Positions 32,279 to 40,398 of a stretch of 57,828 nt of DNA are shown one piece after another. How positions within the stretch are numbered: position 1 is the first letter of the stretch; each line of letters begins with the position of its first letter. The notes beneath the pieces were generated by a model. It was not told where the DNA came from. It did not search any database and saw nothing but the letters and a program-made list of their open reading frames with translations. This DNA comes from Streptomyces griseorubiginosus (GTDB taxonomy: Bacteria > Actinomycetota > Actinomycetes > Streptomycetales > Streptomycetaceae): assembly GCF_017614965.1 (NCBI RefSeq), contig NZ_WVUG01000018.1:1-57828 (forward strand), read 5' to 3'. The position numbers and the translations under genes are program-made.

Positions 32279-33127
32279 GTGGCACGGAAGCTTGCCGTCA
32301 TCGGTGCCGGCCTGATGGGTTCCGGTATCGCCCAGGTCTCCGCGCAGGCGGGCTGGGACGTCGTCCTACGCGACGTCACCGACGAGGCACTGGACCGTGC
32401 CGTCGGCGGCATCCAGGCGTCGTACGACAAGTTCGTCGGCAAGGGCAAGCTCGAGGCGCACGACGCCGACGCCGCCCTCGCCCGGATCACCACGACCACC
32501 GACCTGGACGCCGCCGCGGACGCCGACGTCGTGGTAGAAGCGGTCTTCGAGAAGCTGGAGGTGAAGCACGAGATCTTCCGTACGCTCGACAAGATCGTCC
32601 GCCCGGACACCGTGCTCGCCTCCAACACCTCCGCGATCCCGATCACCAAGATCGCGGCGGCCACCGAACGCCCCGAGCGGGTCGTCGGCGTCCACTTCTT
32701 CTCGCCGGTGCCGATGATGCAGCTCGTCGAGCTGGTCCGCGGCTACAAGACGAGCGACGAAACCCTCGCCACCGCGCGGGAGTTCGCCGAGTCCGTCGGA
32801 AAGACCTGCATCGTCGTCAACCGCGACGTGGCGGGCTTCGTGACCACCCGTCTCATCTCGGCGCTGGTCGTCGAGGCCACCAAGCTGTACGAATCCGGCG
32901 TGGCGAGCGCCGAGGACATCGACCTCGCCTGCAAGCTGGGCTTCGGCCACGCGATGGGCCCGCTGGCCACGGCGGACCTGACCGGGGTCGACATCCTGCT
33001 GCACGCCACCAGCAACATCTACACCGAGTCGCAGGACGAGAAGTTCGCGCCGCCGGAGCTGATGCGCCGGATGGTTGACGCCGGTGACATCGGACGCAAG
33101 AGCGGGCAGGGCTTCTACACGTACTGA
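32279..33127 (+). CDS. hbd: 3-hydroxybutyryl-CoA dehydrogenase
   Basis: The enzyme oxidises or forms 3-hydroxybutyryl-CoA with NAD(P). The 282-residue product is of standard length and has the Rossmann motif GAGLMGSGIAQ at the N-terminus. The catalytic HFFSPVPMMQLVE region contains the family histidine, and NRDVAGFVTTR leads into the C-terminal dimer domain with GPLATADLTGVD. The GTG at 32279 follows AAAGGGGA. It may work with the thiolase at 49.6 kb in acetoacetyl-CoA metabolism. Confidence 0.93.
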   Translation: MARKLAVIGAGLMGSGIAQVSAQAGWDVVLRDVTDEALDRAVGGIQASYDKFVGKGKLEAHDADAALARITTTTDLDAAADADVVVEAVFEKLEVKHEIFRTLDKIVRPDTVLASNTSAIPITKIAAATERPERVVGVHFFSPVPMMQLVELVRGYKTSDETLATAREFAESVGKTCIVVNRDVAGFVTTRLISALVVEATKLYESGVASAEDIDLACKLGFGHAMGPLATADLTGVDILLHATSNIYTESQDEKFAPPELMRRMVDAGDIGRKSGQGFYTY

Positions 33128-33179
33128 CACTCCGGTACGTCCAGCCACGGAAACCGCACGGCCACTGAAACCGCACAAG

Positions 33180-33202
33180 CCCCGGGAGTCTCACTCCTGG
33201 GG
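33180..33202 (+). terminator. Weak hairpin after hbd
   Basis: CCCGGGAGT pairs with ACTCCTGGGG with one bulge across a 3-base loop, 53 bases after the hbd stop. Confidence 0.4.
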
Positions 33203-33232
33203 GTGAATTCGGTATCGGTTCGCTTACAGACG

Positions 33233-33260
33233 GCAACCACTTCGCCGCTGAAGCAGTCAG
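33233..33260 (+). promoter_or_regulatory. GCAACC-N16-AGTCAG element before the STAS gene
   Basis: GCAACC (33233-33238) and AGTCAG (33255-33260) have the 16-base spacing of ECF-type promoters and end 53 bases before the ATG. The -10 half deviates from CGTC. Confidence 0.3.
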
Positions 33261-33313
33261 ACGATGCACAGCCACCGTCATGGAGTACGCCACCGCACTC
33301 ACGGGGAGCGCAT

Positions 33314-33637
33314 ATGTACATCAGGGGCGACCACGCCGAGCTGGTCGTCGGGGGCCGCCTCGACGTCCGCAGCGCGGCGGACGCCCGTACGGTCCTGCAC
33401 TCGGCCGTCGACGACGGAGTCGGCGACCTGGTGCTCGATCTGTCCGAACTGGACTCCTGGGACGCCACCGGACTCGGGGTGATCATGGGCGTCCACCGAC
33501 GGGCCGGCCGCTGCGGCCGGCGCCTGGTGCTGCGCGAGGTGCCCCCGCAGATGCAGCGCCTGCTGGTGGCCACCCGGCTGCACCGGATCCTGGCGATCGA
33601 GGGCGGCATCGGGGTGGAGTCACTGCCCCGGGTGTGA
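33314..33637 (+). CDS. STAS-domain protein (anti-sigma factor antagonist type)
   Basis: The 107 residues form one STAS domain as in SpoIIAA/RsbV proteins, which release sigma factors by binding anti-sigma kinases. The phosphorylation-loop region reads LDLSELDSWDATGLGVIMG. The serine that is normally phosphorylated (DSSG-type) is replaced by D-A-T in SWDATGLG, leaving threonine as the possible acceptor. The ATG at 33314 follows GGGGAG. No partner kinase or sigma factor gene is nearby. Confidence 0.85.
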   Translation: MYIRGDHAELVVGGRLDVRSAADARTVLHSAVDDGVGDLVLDLSELDSWDATGLGVIMGVHRRAGRCGRRLVLREVPPQMQRLLVATRLHRILAIEGGIGVESLPRV

Positions 33638-33889
33638 CGGCTGACCCGTGGGGGCAACCGGACGCTACGGTTCCGAAATCGCGCGACACGTGCAATCCTC
33701 ACCGGACTGTGACGTCTCGGGCGGCGCGGTACCCCGGGCTGTCGGAGATACTGTGCGAAGGTTTAGGGTTCGGTCGCCCGCCACCCCGAGAACCCTCGAG
33801 CGGGCACCGGACCAGAAGCGACAGCGAGGTGTGCGGCAAGGCCGGGAGGGGCTGTATCGGCACACGAGCGCTTTTGGGGGGCTTGACCT

Positions 33890-36424
33890 ATGGACCCGAA
33901 CAACCGGGGACCCGAGGAGTACGGCCATGACGGCGACGGCGGTTCGCCGCGCCCGCGCCCGCCCAGGGACTCCCTCACATCCGACTTCGGACAGACTGCG
34001 CCGGCGCTCGCGCGCACGGTGCAGCTGGTCACCGGCGACTATCTGCTCACCGTCAACCCCGTCGACGGCAGCGAGATAGAGAGCTGCCCGCCCGGGGAAC
34101 GCCCGGGCCGGCCCGAGAAGCTCACCCCGGCCGAGCGCGCCGAGGTGGCCCGTGCCGCCAAGGCACCCGTCCCGCCCGGACCGGCCCTGCCCGTGCTGCC
34201 GCTGCTGGAGCGCCAGGACGACCGCGAGCGCCTGGTCCGCCTGCTCGCCCGCGGCCGCTCGGTACGCCTCACCGGCCCGGCCGGCTCCGGCCGCACCGCC
34301 CTGCTCGACCTGGTCGCCGAGGACTGCTCGGACCTCGCCCCCGACGGCGTGGTCCGCCTCAGCGGCTTCCACCGCACCGCCGACGAACTGCTCCACGACC
34401 TCTTCTACAGCGTCTACAACGCGCCCCTGCACCGCCCGGGACGGGACGAACTGCTCGGATACGTCCGCGACATCGGCGCGGTCGTGGTCCTGGACGACAT
34501 CGAGTTCGGCGGCGCCGCCCTCGACGAGCTGCTCGACGCGACGCCCGAGTGTGCCTTCCTGATCGGCGCCACACCCGACGTGCCCGCCCCGTCCGCCGAC
34601 GCGGTCGTCGAGGAGGTCTTCCTCGGCGGTCTCGAGCGCGCGGGCGGCGTGGACATCATCGAGCGCACCGTCGGCCGGGCGCTCACCGAGGAGGAGGCCA
34701 ACTGGGCCGGCGACCTCTGGTTCGAGTCCGAAGGCCTGCCGCTGCGCTTCGTCCAGGCAGGCGCCCTGCTGCGCCAGCGCGACCAGCAGCGGGCCGGCGC
34801 GAGCGCCGTCGACGAGTTCGGCGTCTTCGCCGACGCGCTGCCCGTCGACGCGCCCTTCGAGTCTCCCTTCGGCGTCGAGGAGAGCGACGACCTGCCGCTG
34901 CCCTCGCTCGGCGAGGCCGCCGCGCCCGCGCCGCTGCTCGCCTCGCGGCTCAGCGACTCGGCCCGCGCCACCCTGCGGTTCGCCGTGGCGCTCGGCGGCG
35001 AGATCCCGCACCAGGCCCACCTGCCCGCCCTCGTCGGCGACACCCACGCGGACGCGGCCCTCGGCGAACTGGCCTCCTGCGGACTCGTCTCGCCGGTCGG
35101 CTCCCGCTACCGCCTGGCGGCCGGTGTGCTGCAGCAGCTGGAGGCCGCCGGGTACGGCGACGACATCGAGGCCCGCGCGCTGACCGCCGCCCAGCACTAC
35201 GCCTGGTGGGCCGGGCATCCCTCGGTCACCCCGGAGCGCGTGTGCGCCGAGGCCGACGCCCTGCTCGCCGCCCTCTCGGTCCTGGTGCCGACGACGACCC
35301 CGCCCGGAGAGGGCGAGGAGGCCGTCACCGTCCAGCTGGCCCGTACGGCCGCGCCCGCCTTCGCGGCCGGGCTGCACTGGAGCGCCTGGGACCGCGCCCT
35401 GCGGTCCGGCACGGAGGCCGCCCGGCTGGCCGGCGAGGTCGCCGAACAGGCCTACTTCCACCATGAGCTGGGCGTCCTCGCGATCTGCGGCGGGGACTTC
35501 GAGCGGGCCCGCACCGAGCTGGAGACCTCCCTCGGGCTGCGCGGCGCGATATCCGACAAGCGCGGCACGGTGGCCGGCCGCCGCGCCCTCGCCCTGGTCG
35601 CCGACCGGACCGGCACGGCGCCGGGGTTCGTGGCGACGGCGGGGGAGGAGGTGCCGGACGCACGCTACGAGGAGTCCCAGTCGCCGCCGGGCGGGGTGCC
35701 GGCCGCCTTCGGGGCGGTCGCGGCCCTGCCGCCGCCGACCGGCGAGACCTCGACGATCGTCGTCAACCGCGCGGCGCCGGGCCCGGGGACACCGCCCAAG
35801 GCCCACCGCGCCGGCATCCGCGGGCTCGCCCGGCGCAACCTCGTCGCGGCGGGCGCCGGCGCGCTGCTGGTGGCGGTGCTCGGCACGGTGGTGACGCTGG
35901 GCGCGACCTCCAACAACGACGCCAACAACCCCTCCGACAAGGTAGGCGTCAACCCGTCCGCCAGTCAGGGCGTGGACGACGGCTCCCTGGGCGCGGACAC
36001 CCCGAAGAACGGCAAGGGCTCCGGCGACACGGGTACGGCGACGAGCCGCCCGAGCGACCCGGGCCCCGACGGCACGTACGGCACCTCGGACGACCCGACC
36101 CCGCCGTCCTACGGCAACACCCCCTCGGACAAGCCGAGCGGGACGAGGGGGTCGGGGGGCGGTTCGACGTCGTCGCCTTCGCACTCGACGTCTCCGAGGC
36201 CGTCGACATCGACCTCGACCAGCTCCACGCCGTCCCACTCGTCGACTCCGACCCCGACACCCACGCCGTCCGACTCGTCGACGTCCCAGCCGCCGTCGGA
36301 CAGTCCGACCACCTCCACCTCAGCCAGCGGCCCCGCCTCCAGCGCGCCCGCTTCGTCGAGCGCCCCGGCCGGCACGACCAGCGGTACGGGCACGCCGAGC
36401 GGTTCCGCGGGCTCGGTGATCTGA
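33890..36424 (+). CDS. Large P-loop (STAND/AAA-like) protein with one membrane span and a Ser/Thr/Pro-rich outer tail
   Basis: The 844-residue product has three parts. Residues 1-650 are soluble, with a P-loop at 129-136 reading GPAGSGRT and a Walker B-like VVVLDDIEFG, followed by helical segments such as those after STAND or AAA_16 ATPases (ERARTELETSLGLRG looks TPR-like). The invariant Walker A lysine is Arg. Residues 650-672 form one membrane span preceded by LARRN, so the N-terminus is inside. The last 170 residues are Ser/Thr/Pro/Gly-rich, likely an exposed, perhaps glycosylated, wall-spanning tail. Homologues in Streptomyces are labelled ATP/GTP-binding. Function unknown; a signal-transducing role is inference. 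Confidence 0.75.
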   Translation: MDPNNRGPEEYGHDGDGGSPRPRPPRDSLTSDFGQTAPALARTVQLVTGDYLLTVNPVDGSEIESCPPGERPGRPEKLTPAERAEVARAAKAPVPPGPALPVLPLLERQDDRERLVRLLARGRSVRLTGPAGSGRTALLDLVAEDCSDLAPDGVVRLSGFHRTADELLHDLFYSVYNAPLHRPGRDELLGYVRDIGAVVVLDDIEFGGAALDELLDATPECAFLIGATPDVPAPSADAVVEEVFLGGLERAGGVDIIERTVGRALTEEEANWAGDLWFESEGLPLRFVQAGALLRQRDQQRAGASAVDEFGVFADALPVDAPFESPFGVEESDDLPLPSLGEAAAPAPLLASRLSDSARATLRFAVALGGEIPHQAHLPALVGDTHADAALGELASCGLVSPVGSRYRLAAGVLQQLEAAGYGDDIEARALTAAQHYAWWAGHPSVTPERVCAEADALLAALSVLVPTTTPPGEGEEAVTVQLARTAAPAFAAGLHWSAWDRALRSGTEAARLAGEVAEQAYFHHELGVLAICGGDFERARTELETSLGLRGAISDKRGTVAGRRALALVADRTGTAPGFVATAGEEVPDARYEESQSPPGGVPAAFGAVAALPPPTGETSTIVVNRAAPGPGTPPKAHRAGIRGLARRNLVAAGAGALLVAVLGTVVTLGATSNNDANNPSDKVGVNPSASQGVDDGSLGADTPKNGKGSGDTGTATSRPSDPGPDGTYGTSDDPTPPSYGNTPSDKPSGTRGSGGGSTSSPSHSTSPRPSTSTSTSSTPSHSSTPTPTPTPSDSSTSQPPSDSPTTSTSASGPASSAPASSSAPAGTTSGTGTPSGSAGSVI

Positions 36425-36439
36425 GGCCGGGACACCACA

Positions 36440-36483
36440 CCGAGGGGGGCCGGGTTCGTACGGACGAACCCGGCCCCCCTCGG
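36440..36483. terminator. Bidirectional terminator before nucS
   Basis: A perfect 20-base stem (CCGAGGGGGGCCGGGTTCGT and its complement) with a 4-base loop lies between the convergent P-loop protein gene and nucS. Confidence 0.85.
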
Positions 36484-36504
36484 CCGTGGAAGAAGAGCCC
36501 TCTG

Positions 36505-37176
36505 TCAGAACAACCGCAGCTTGTCGTCCTCGATGCCCCGGAGGGCGTCGTAGTCCAGGACCGCGCAGCCGATGCCGCGGTCCGTCGCGAGGACGCGGGC
36601 CTGGGGCTTGATCTCCTGGGCCGCGAAGATGCCGCGGACGGGGGCGAGATGGGGATCGCGGTTCAACAGCTCGAGGTAGCGCGTGAGCTGCTCCACGCCG
36701 TCGATCTCACCGCGCCGCTTGATCTCGACGGCCACGGTCTGGCCCTCGGAGTCCCGGCACAGGATGTCGACCGGGCCGATCGCGGTCATGTACTCGCGGC
36801 GGATGAGGGTGTAGCCGTCGCCCAGGGTCTCTATGCGGTCGGCGAGCAGTTCCTGAAGGTGTGCTTCCACGCCGTCCTTGATCAGGCCGGGATCCACGCC
36901 CAGTTCGTGCGAGGAGTCGTGGAGGATCTCCTCCATCGTGATGATCAGCTTCTCGCCCGCCTTGTTGACGACGGTCCACACGCCTTCCTCCTCGCCGCTG
37001 CCCTCCTTCAGCGTGCAGGGCGGAGACATCCAGTTCAGGGGCTTGTACGCACGGTCGTCCGCGTGGATCGAGACGCTGCCGTCCGCCTTCACCAGGATCA
37101 GGCGGGGCGCCGAGGGGAGATGGGCGGTGAGCCGGCCCGCGTAGTCGACGGAGCATCGGGCAATGACGAGACGCAT
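36505..37176 (-). CDS. nucS: Mismatch-specific endonuclease NucS/EndoMS
   Basis: NucS cuts both strands at mismatches and replaces MutS/MutL in most actinobacteria. The 223 residues have the N-terminal dimer and DNA-binding domain and a C-terminal RecB-like nuclease with D137, E151 and K153 in VDILC and VAVEIKRR. The C-terminus ends in KLRLF, matching the sliding-clamp-binding tail of the family. The ATG at 37176 gives the family N-terminus MRLVIARC. It is divergent from an SCO5389-type gene. Confidence 0.95.
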   Translation of the reverse strand: MRLVIARCSVDYAGRLTAHLPSAPRLILVKADGSVSIHADDRAYKPLNWMSPPCTLKEGSGEEEGVWTVVNKAGEKLIITMEEILHDSSHELGVDPGLIKDGVEAHLQELLADRIETLGDGYTLIRREYMTAIGPVDILCRDSEGQTVAVEIKRRGEIDGVEQLTRYLELLNRDPHLAPVRGIFAAQEIKPQARVLATDRGIGCAVLDYDALRGIEDDKLRLF

Positions 37177-37432
37177 GGTCGGCAACGCTACTCGACGGGT
37201 GCCTGTGCACGCGATTCGCCCCAGAACTCCCGGGTCAACCCCTGTTCATTTATGGCCGATTGTGTGCCCAAAGAGACCGCCCCATGTACGCATTCTGCTG
37301 GTGCCGTCACCGTCCGTTGCATACCGTAGTGAACGGGAGGTCGCGATGCGTATACAGCGCGTGTTCGAAGTCGCGGACTCCCTTATCTGTCCGGCAACCC
37401 CTGTCAAGCACGGGGGTGCGAGAGGAGAACCC

Positions 37433-37825
37433 ATGTCGCTCGACGTCTCACCGGCCCTACTCGAACAGGCCGAGCGAGGCGAGGTCGACGAAGCAGCTTT
37501 CGTCGACTGCGTCCGGACCTCCCTGCCCTACGCATGGGAGATGATCAGCTCCCTGGTGGCCCAGCTGAAGGTGGACGGTGGACAGTTCGCCGACAACCAG
37601 ACGCCCCCGCCGGACGAGCAGGCACGCGGTCAGTTGCTGCGTGCGCTCGCGAGTGACGCGATACGCGGCGCCCTGCAGCGGCACTTCGGTGTGCGGCTGG
37701 CCTTCCAGAACTGCCACCGGGTGGCGGTGTTCCCGCTGGACTCGTCCGTCGACGAGACGCTGGCCCGCTTCACCTCGGTGCGCAGCCAGTTGCTCAACCA
37801 GTCCCCGGAGTTCCGGGACTGCTGA
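37433..37825 (+). CDS. SCO5389-family protein
   Basis: The 130-residue soluble product starts MSLDVSPALLEQAERG and matches a small family kept beside nucS in Streptomyces; its function is unknown. It is acidic at the N-terminus and has HRVAVFPLDSSVDETLARF near the end. Two starts are possible in frame: the ATG at 37433 after AGAGGAG, chosen here, and an ATG at 37346 after GGGAGG, which would add 29 residues with two cysteines. The intergenic spacing suggests its own promoter. Confidence 0.75.
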   Translation: MSLDVSPALLEQAERGEVDEAAFVDCVRTSLPYAWEMISSLVAQLKVDGGQFADNQTPPPDEQARGQLLRALASDAIRGALQRHFGVRLAFQNCHRVAVFPLDSSVDETLARFTSVRSQLLNQSPEFRDC

Positions 37826-37839
37826 GCGGCACGTCGCAG

Positions 37840-37887
37840 GCTTGCCGCTCCATACGCGGGAGGTGCATCAGTACTGGGGCGGCAAGC
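37840..37887. terminator. Long-loop inverted repeat between convergent genes
   Basis: GCTTGCCGC and GCGGCAAGC are separated by 30 bases between the SCO5389-type gene and the monooxygenase gene. It may act as a terminator for both strands. Confidence 0.35.
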
Positions 37888-37913
37888 TCCGTGCAGGACA
37901 GCACAGTTCGAGA

Positions 37914-38942
37914 TCAGCCGAGGTGGGGCAGGACTTCGGCGCCCAGCCGCCGTACGTTCTCCTCGGTGGCCGCGAGATCGCCCGAGCCCTCGACCAGCAG
38001 GGCGAAGCGGGAGATACCCGTCCGCTCACTGGTCGCCGCGAGCCGGTCGACGCACAACCGCGGGGTGCCCACCGGGTGCAGCCCGCAGAGCAGTTCGGTG
38101 TACGCCAGCGGGTCGCGCATCTGCCGGGCCCGCCCGTCCACCGTGACATGGGCCTCGAGCCCCTGCCGCAGCCAGCCCGGCATCGCCTTCGTCAGCGCCT
38201 CCACCGCGTCCGTGCGCCGGTCCGCGATCTGGCAGACGCCGGCCGAGACATGGGGCGCGTCCAGGACCCGCTGCGGCGCGTGCCCGGCCGCGCGCGCCGA
38301 CTGCCGCCACAGCGCGACCATCTCGGCCTTCTCCTCGTCGCCCACGTGCATCCCGAGCAGCATCGGCAGTCCGCGCTCGGCCGCCAGCCGCACACTCGCC
38401 GGTGAGGTGCAGGCGACGACCACCTCGGGGCCGGGCTCGTCCGACAGGGACTCCGACGGCCTGGGGACCACGGGCACTTCACGGAAGCTGAAGCGCTCCC
38501 CGGCGGCCCCGACCGAGGGTTCGCGCAGCCAGCGCACCAGCAGATCGAGTGATTCCGGGAACCCCTTCTCGTACGCCGCGAGGCCGGAGCCGAAGACCTC
38601 CAGATCGACCCACGGGCCGCCGCGCCCCACGCCCAGCGAGAAGCGGCCGCCGGAGGCGATGTGCAGCAGCGCCGCCTGCTCGCCGAGCGCCACCGGGTGG
38701 GCGGTGGGCAGCACGCTGACCGCCGTGCCGACCCGGAGCCGGCTGGTGCGGCCCAGCAGCAGAGCCGCCAGGGTGATCGCCGACGGGCAGGTCCCGTACG
38801 GCACGAAGTGGTGCTCCGCCAGCCAGACCGAGTCCAGACCGGCCTCCTCGGCGACCTCGGCCGAGCGGATCGCGCGGTGCAGCGCCTCCCCGTGACCCTG
38901 GCCCGGGAACTGGGCCGCCAACACGAACGTTCCTACGTGCAT
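37914..38942 (-). CDS. Luciferase-like (LLM class) flavin-dependent monooxygenase
   Basis: The 342-residue product is a TIM-barrel flavoprotein of the bacterial luciferase superfamily, probably using F420 or FMNH2. Family marks are EEAGLDSVWLAEHHF near residue 36, TSRLRVGTAVSVLPTAHPVALGEQ, GGRFSLGVGRGG and VVACTSPASVRLAAERGLP. The ATG at 38942 starts MHVGTFVLAAQFPGQG; the frame stays open upstream to 39434 by chance. Substrate is not predictable. Confidence 0.88.
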   Translation of the reverse strand: MHVGTFVLAAQFPGQGHGEALHRAIRSAEVAEEAGLDSVWLAEHHFVPYGTCPSAITLAALLLGRTSRLRVGTAVSVLPTAHPVALGEQAALLHIASGGRFSLGVGRGGPWVDLEVFGSGLAAYEKGFPESLDLLVRWLREPSVGAAGERFSFREVPVVPRPSESLSDEPGPEVVVACTSPASVRLAAERGLPMLLGMHVGDEEKAEMVALWRQSARAAGHAPQRVLDAPHVSAGVCQIADRRTDAVEALTKAMPGWLRQGLEAHVTVDGRARQMRDPLAYTELLCGLHPVGTPRLCVDRLAATSERTGISRFALLVEGSGDLAATEENVRRLGAEVLPHLG

Positions 38943-39164
38943 TGCCTTTTCCTGCTTCCTTGGCTCCGACGCGGAGCTCCCCCACCCGGCATAACCGTCC
39001 GACACGTGCCGAGGACACGGCCTGGCGAAGAGATTTGCGGATTGTCTGCAGAATGGGTGGCCGCAGTGGGGACTTGAGAGGGTTGGTCCCCTACGCGTAC
39101 CCCTGTCCTGGACCCGTAGGCTGGAGGCGGCCCCAGCTTCCTGTATAGCCCCGTGAGGTGTTCC

Positions 39165-39506
39165 GTGTCCCCGCGTCGCAACCGACCCAAGGGAGCAGAT
39201 CCGTCGTCCTCCTCCGGCCGGAGCGCCGAGGACGACCGCCCCGGCCGCTACGGCGGCTGGCAGTCGACGGAGAGCTGGCAGGGCGAGGAGTGGAGCGTGC
39301 GCCATGTGGCGGGCGCGAGCGCGCAGGGCAAGACGTACCGCTGCCCGGGCTGTGACCAGGTCATCGCCTCCGGCGTCCCGCACGTGGTGGCCTGGCCGGA
39401 GCACGCGGGGGTCGACGACCGGCGGCACTGGCACAAGGCCTGCTGGAACGCGAAGGACCGCCGCACCACGCGGGTGCGGCGGTCCCGTAACGCGCCGAAG
39501 TTCTGA
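39165..39506 (+). CDS. Small Cys/His protein, probable zinc binding
   Basis: The 113-residue basic product has a disordered N-terminus, then YRCPGCDQVI followed by HVVAWPEHAG and RHWHKACW. The spacing CxxC...H...HxxC suggests one zinc site. Both termini are Arg-rich (KDRRTTRVRRSRN), so nucleic acid binding is possible. Homologues are often annotated as ATP/GTP-binding, but no P-loop is present. The GTG at 39165 was chosen because it begins the conserved part; GTG at 39153 adds 4 residues. Confidence 0.7.
   Translation: MSPRRNRPKGADPSSSSGRSAEDDRPGRYGGWQSTESWQGEEWSVRHVAGASAQGKTYRCPGCDQVIASGVPHVVAWPEHAGVDDRRHWHKACWNAKDRRTTRVRRSRNAPKF
39455..39485. terminator. Hairpin in the 3' end of the Cys/His gene
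   Basis: GGACCGCCGCACC and its complement form a perfect 13-base stem with a 5-base loop within the last codons. The convergent ABC permease gene ends 38 bases further on, so it probably ends transcription on both strands. Confidence 0.65.
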
Positions 39507-39522
39507 GCCGTTCCGGCCCCTG

Positions 39523-40398
39523 CTAGACGTCGCGCTTCTGCAGCAGGGACACCGCGCCGGCGAAGGCGGCCGCGGTCACGCCCAGGGCGATCCACAACGG
39601 GTCCCAGCCGGTGGGGCCGTCGTTGGTGAGGGACGTGGTGTAGAACACGCTCATCTGGCTCGGGATCGAGTAGTTGAACAGGGCGTCGCGCAGTCCGCTC
39701 AGGGACTCCGTGAACATGAACAGGGCGAGCACCAGCGGGGCCAGCACGAGGCCGATCATGATGGTGATGGCGCCCGCCGAGTGCCGGATGACGGAGCCGA
39801 GGACGAGCGAGATCAGCCCGAGCAGCGCGACGTACAGCGAGATGCCTAGCGTGCCCTTCAGCCACTCCTGGGTGGAGGGGGACCTGGCCCCGCTGAGGAT
39901 GGAGACGTCCGCGAGGGCGACGAGCAGCACGGACACGAAGGTCACCGAGAAGGCGACGGCGAAGAACACGATGGCCTTCGCCGCGAGCACCCGGCTGCGG
40001 GACGGGCAGGCCGTCATCGTCGTCCGGATCATTCCGGTGCCGTACTCGGAGGCGGTGGTCAGCACGCCGAGCGTGATGATGCAGATGCTGCCGAGCAACA
40101 GGCCGAACACGCCGAAGGACAGCGGGTTGTCGCCGGCCAGGCTGCCCTCTGAGGCGTTGGCCTCGACCAGCGCGGCGACCAGCAGACCGATCCCGACGAC
40201 CAGCACGAGGAACACGCCGAGCGTCCACATCGTGGAGCGCACCGACCTGATCTTCGTCCACTCCGAGGCGATCGCGTGCCCGAGGTGGGTGCGCACGACG
40301 GGGATCGGCGAGGTGTAACCGCCGTACGGCGAACCGGCCGTGCCACCCTGCCAGTCGGGTACGGCGGCCTGCGGCATCGGGGGCTGCGGGGTACTCAT
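39523..40398 (-). CDS. ABC-2 type transporter permease (pair A)
   Basis: The 291-residue product has a Pro/Gly-rich cytoplasmic start, then the segment IASEWTKIRSVRSTMWTL typical of this permease family, and about six membrane spans. The ATPase gene upstream overlaps it as ATGA. It forms an exporter with that ATPase; the substrate is unknown. It is paralogous to the permease at 41.9 kb (shared EWTKIRSV and EYGTGMIRT/EYSTGMIRT motifs). Confidence 0.9.
   Translation of the reverse strand: MSTPQPPMPQAAVPDWQGGTAGSPYGGYTSPIPVVRTHLGHAIASEWTKIRSVRSTMWTLGVFLVLVVGIGLLVAALVEANASEGSLAGDNPLSFGVFGLLLGSICIITLGVLTTASEYGTGMIRTTMTACPSRSRVLAAKAIVFFAVAFSVTFVSVLLVALADVSILSGARSPSTQEWLKGTLGISLYVALLGLISLVLGSVIRHSAGAITIMIGLVLAPLVLALFMFTESLSGLRDALFNYSIPSQMSVFYTTSLTNDGPTGWDPLWIALGVTAAAFAGAVSLLQKRDV

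Noticed and set aside
33203..33313. An N-terminal extension of the STAS protein from a GTG at 33203
   Set aside because: The extra 37 residues are not STAS-like, and the ATG at 33314 has a clear ribosome site.
33665..36238. An 857-codon minus-strand frame opposite the P-loop protein gene
   Set aside because: The plus strand has a proper start, domain order and terminator; the antisense product is Arg/Gly/Ala-rich filler.
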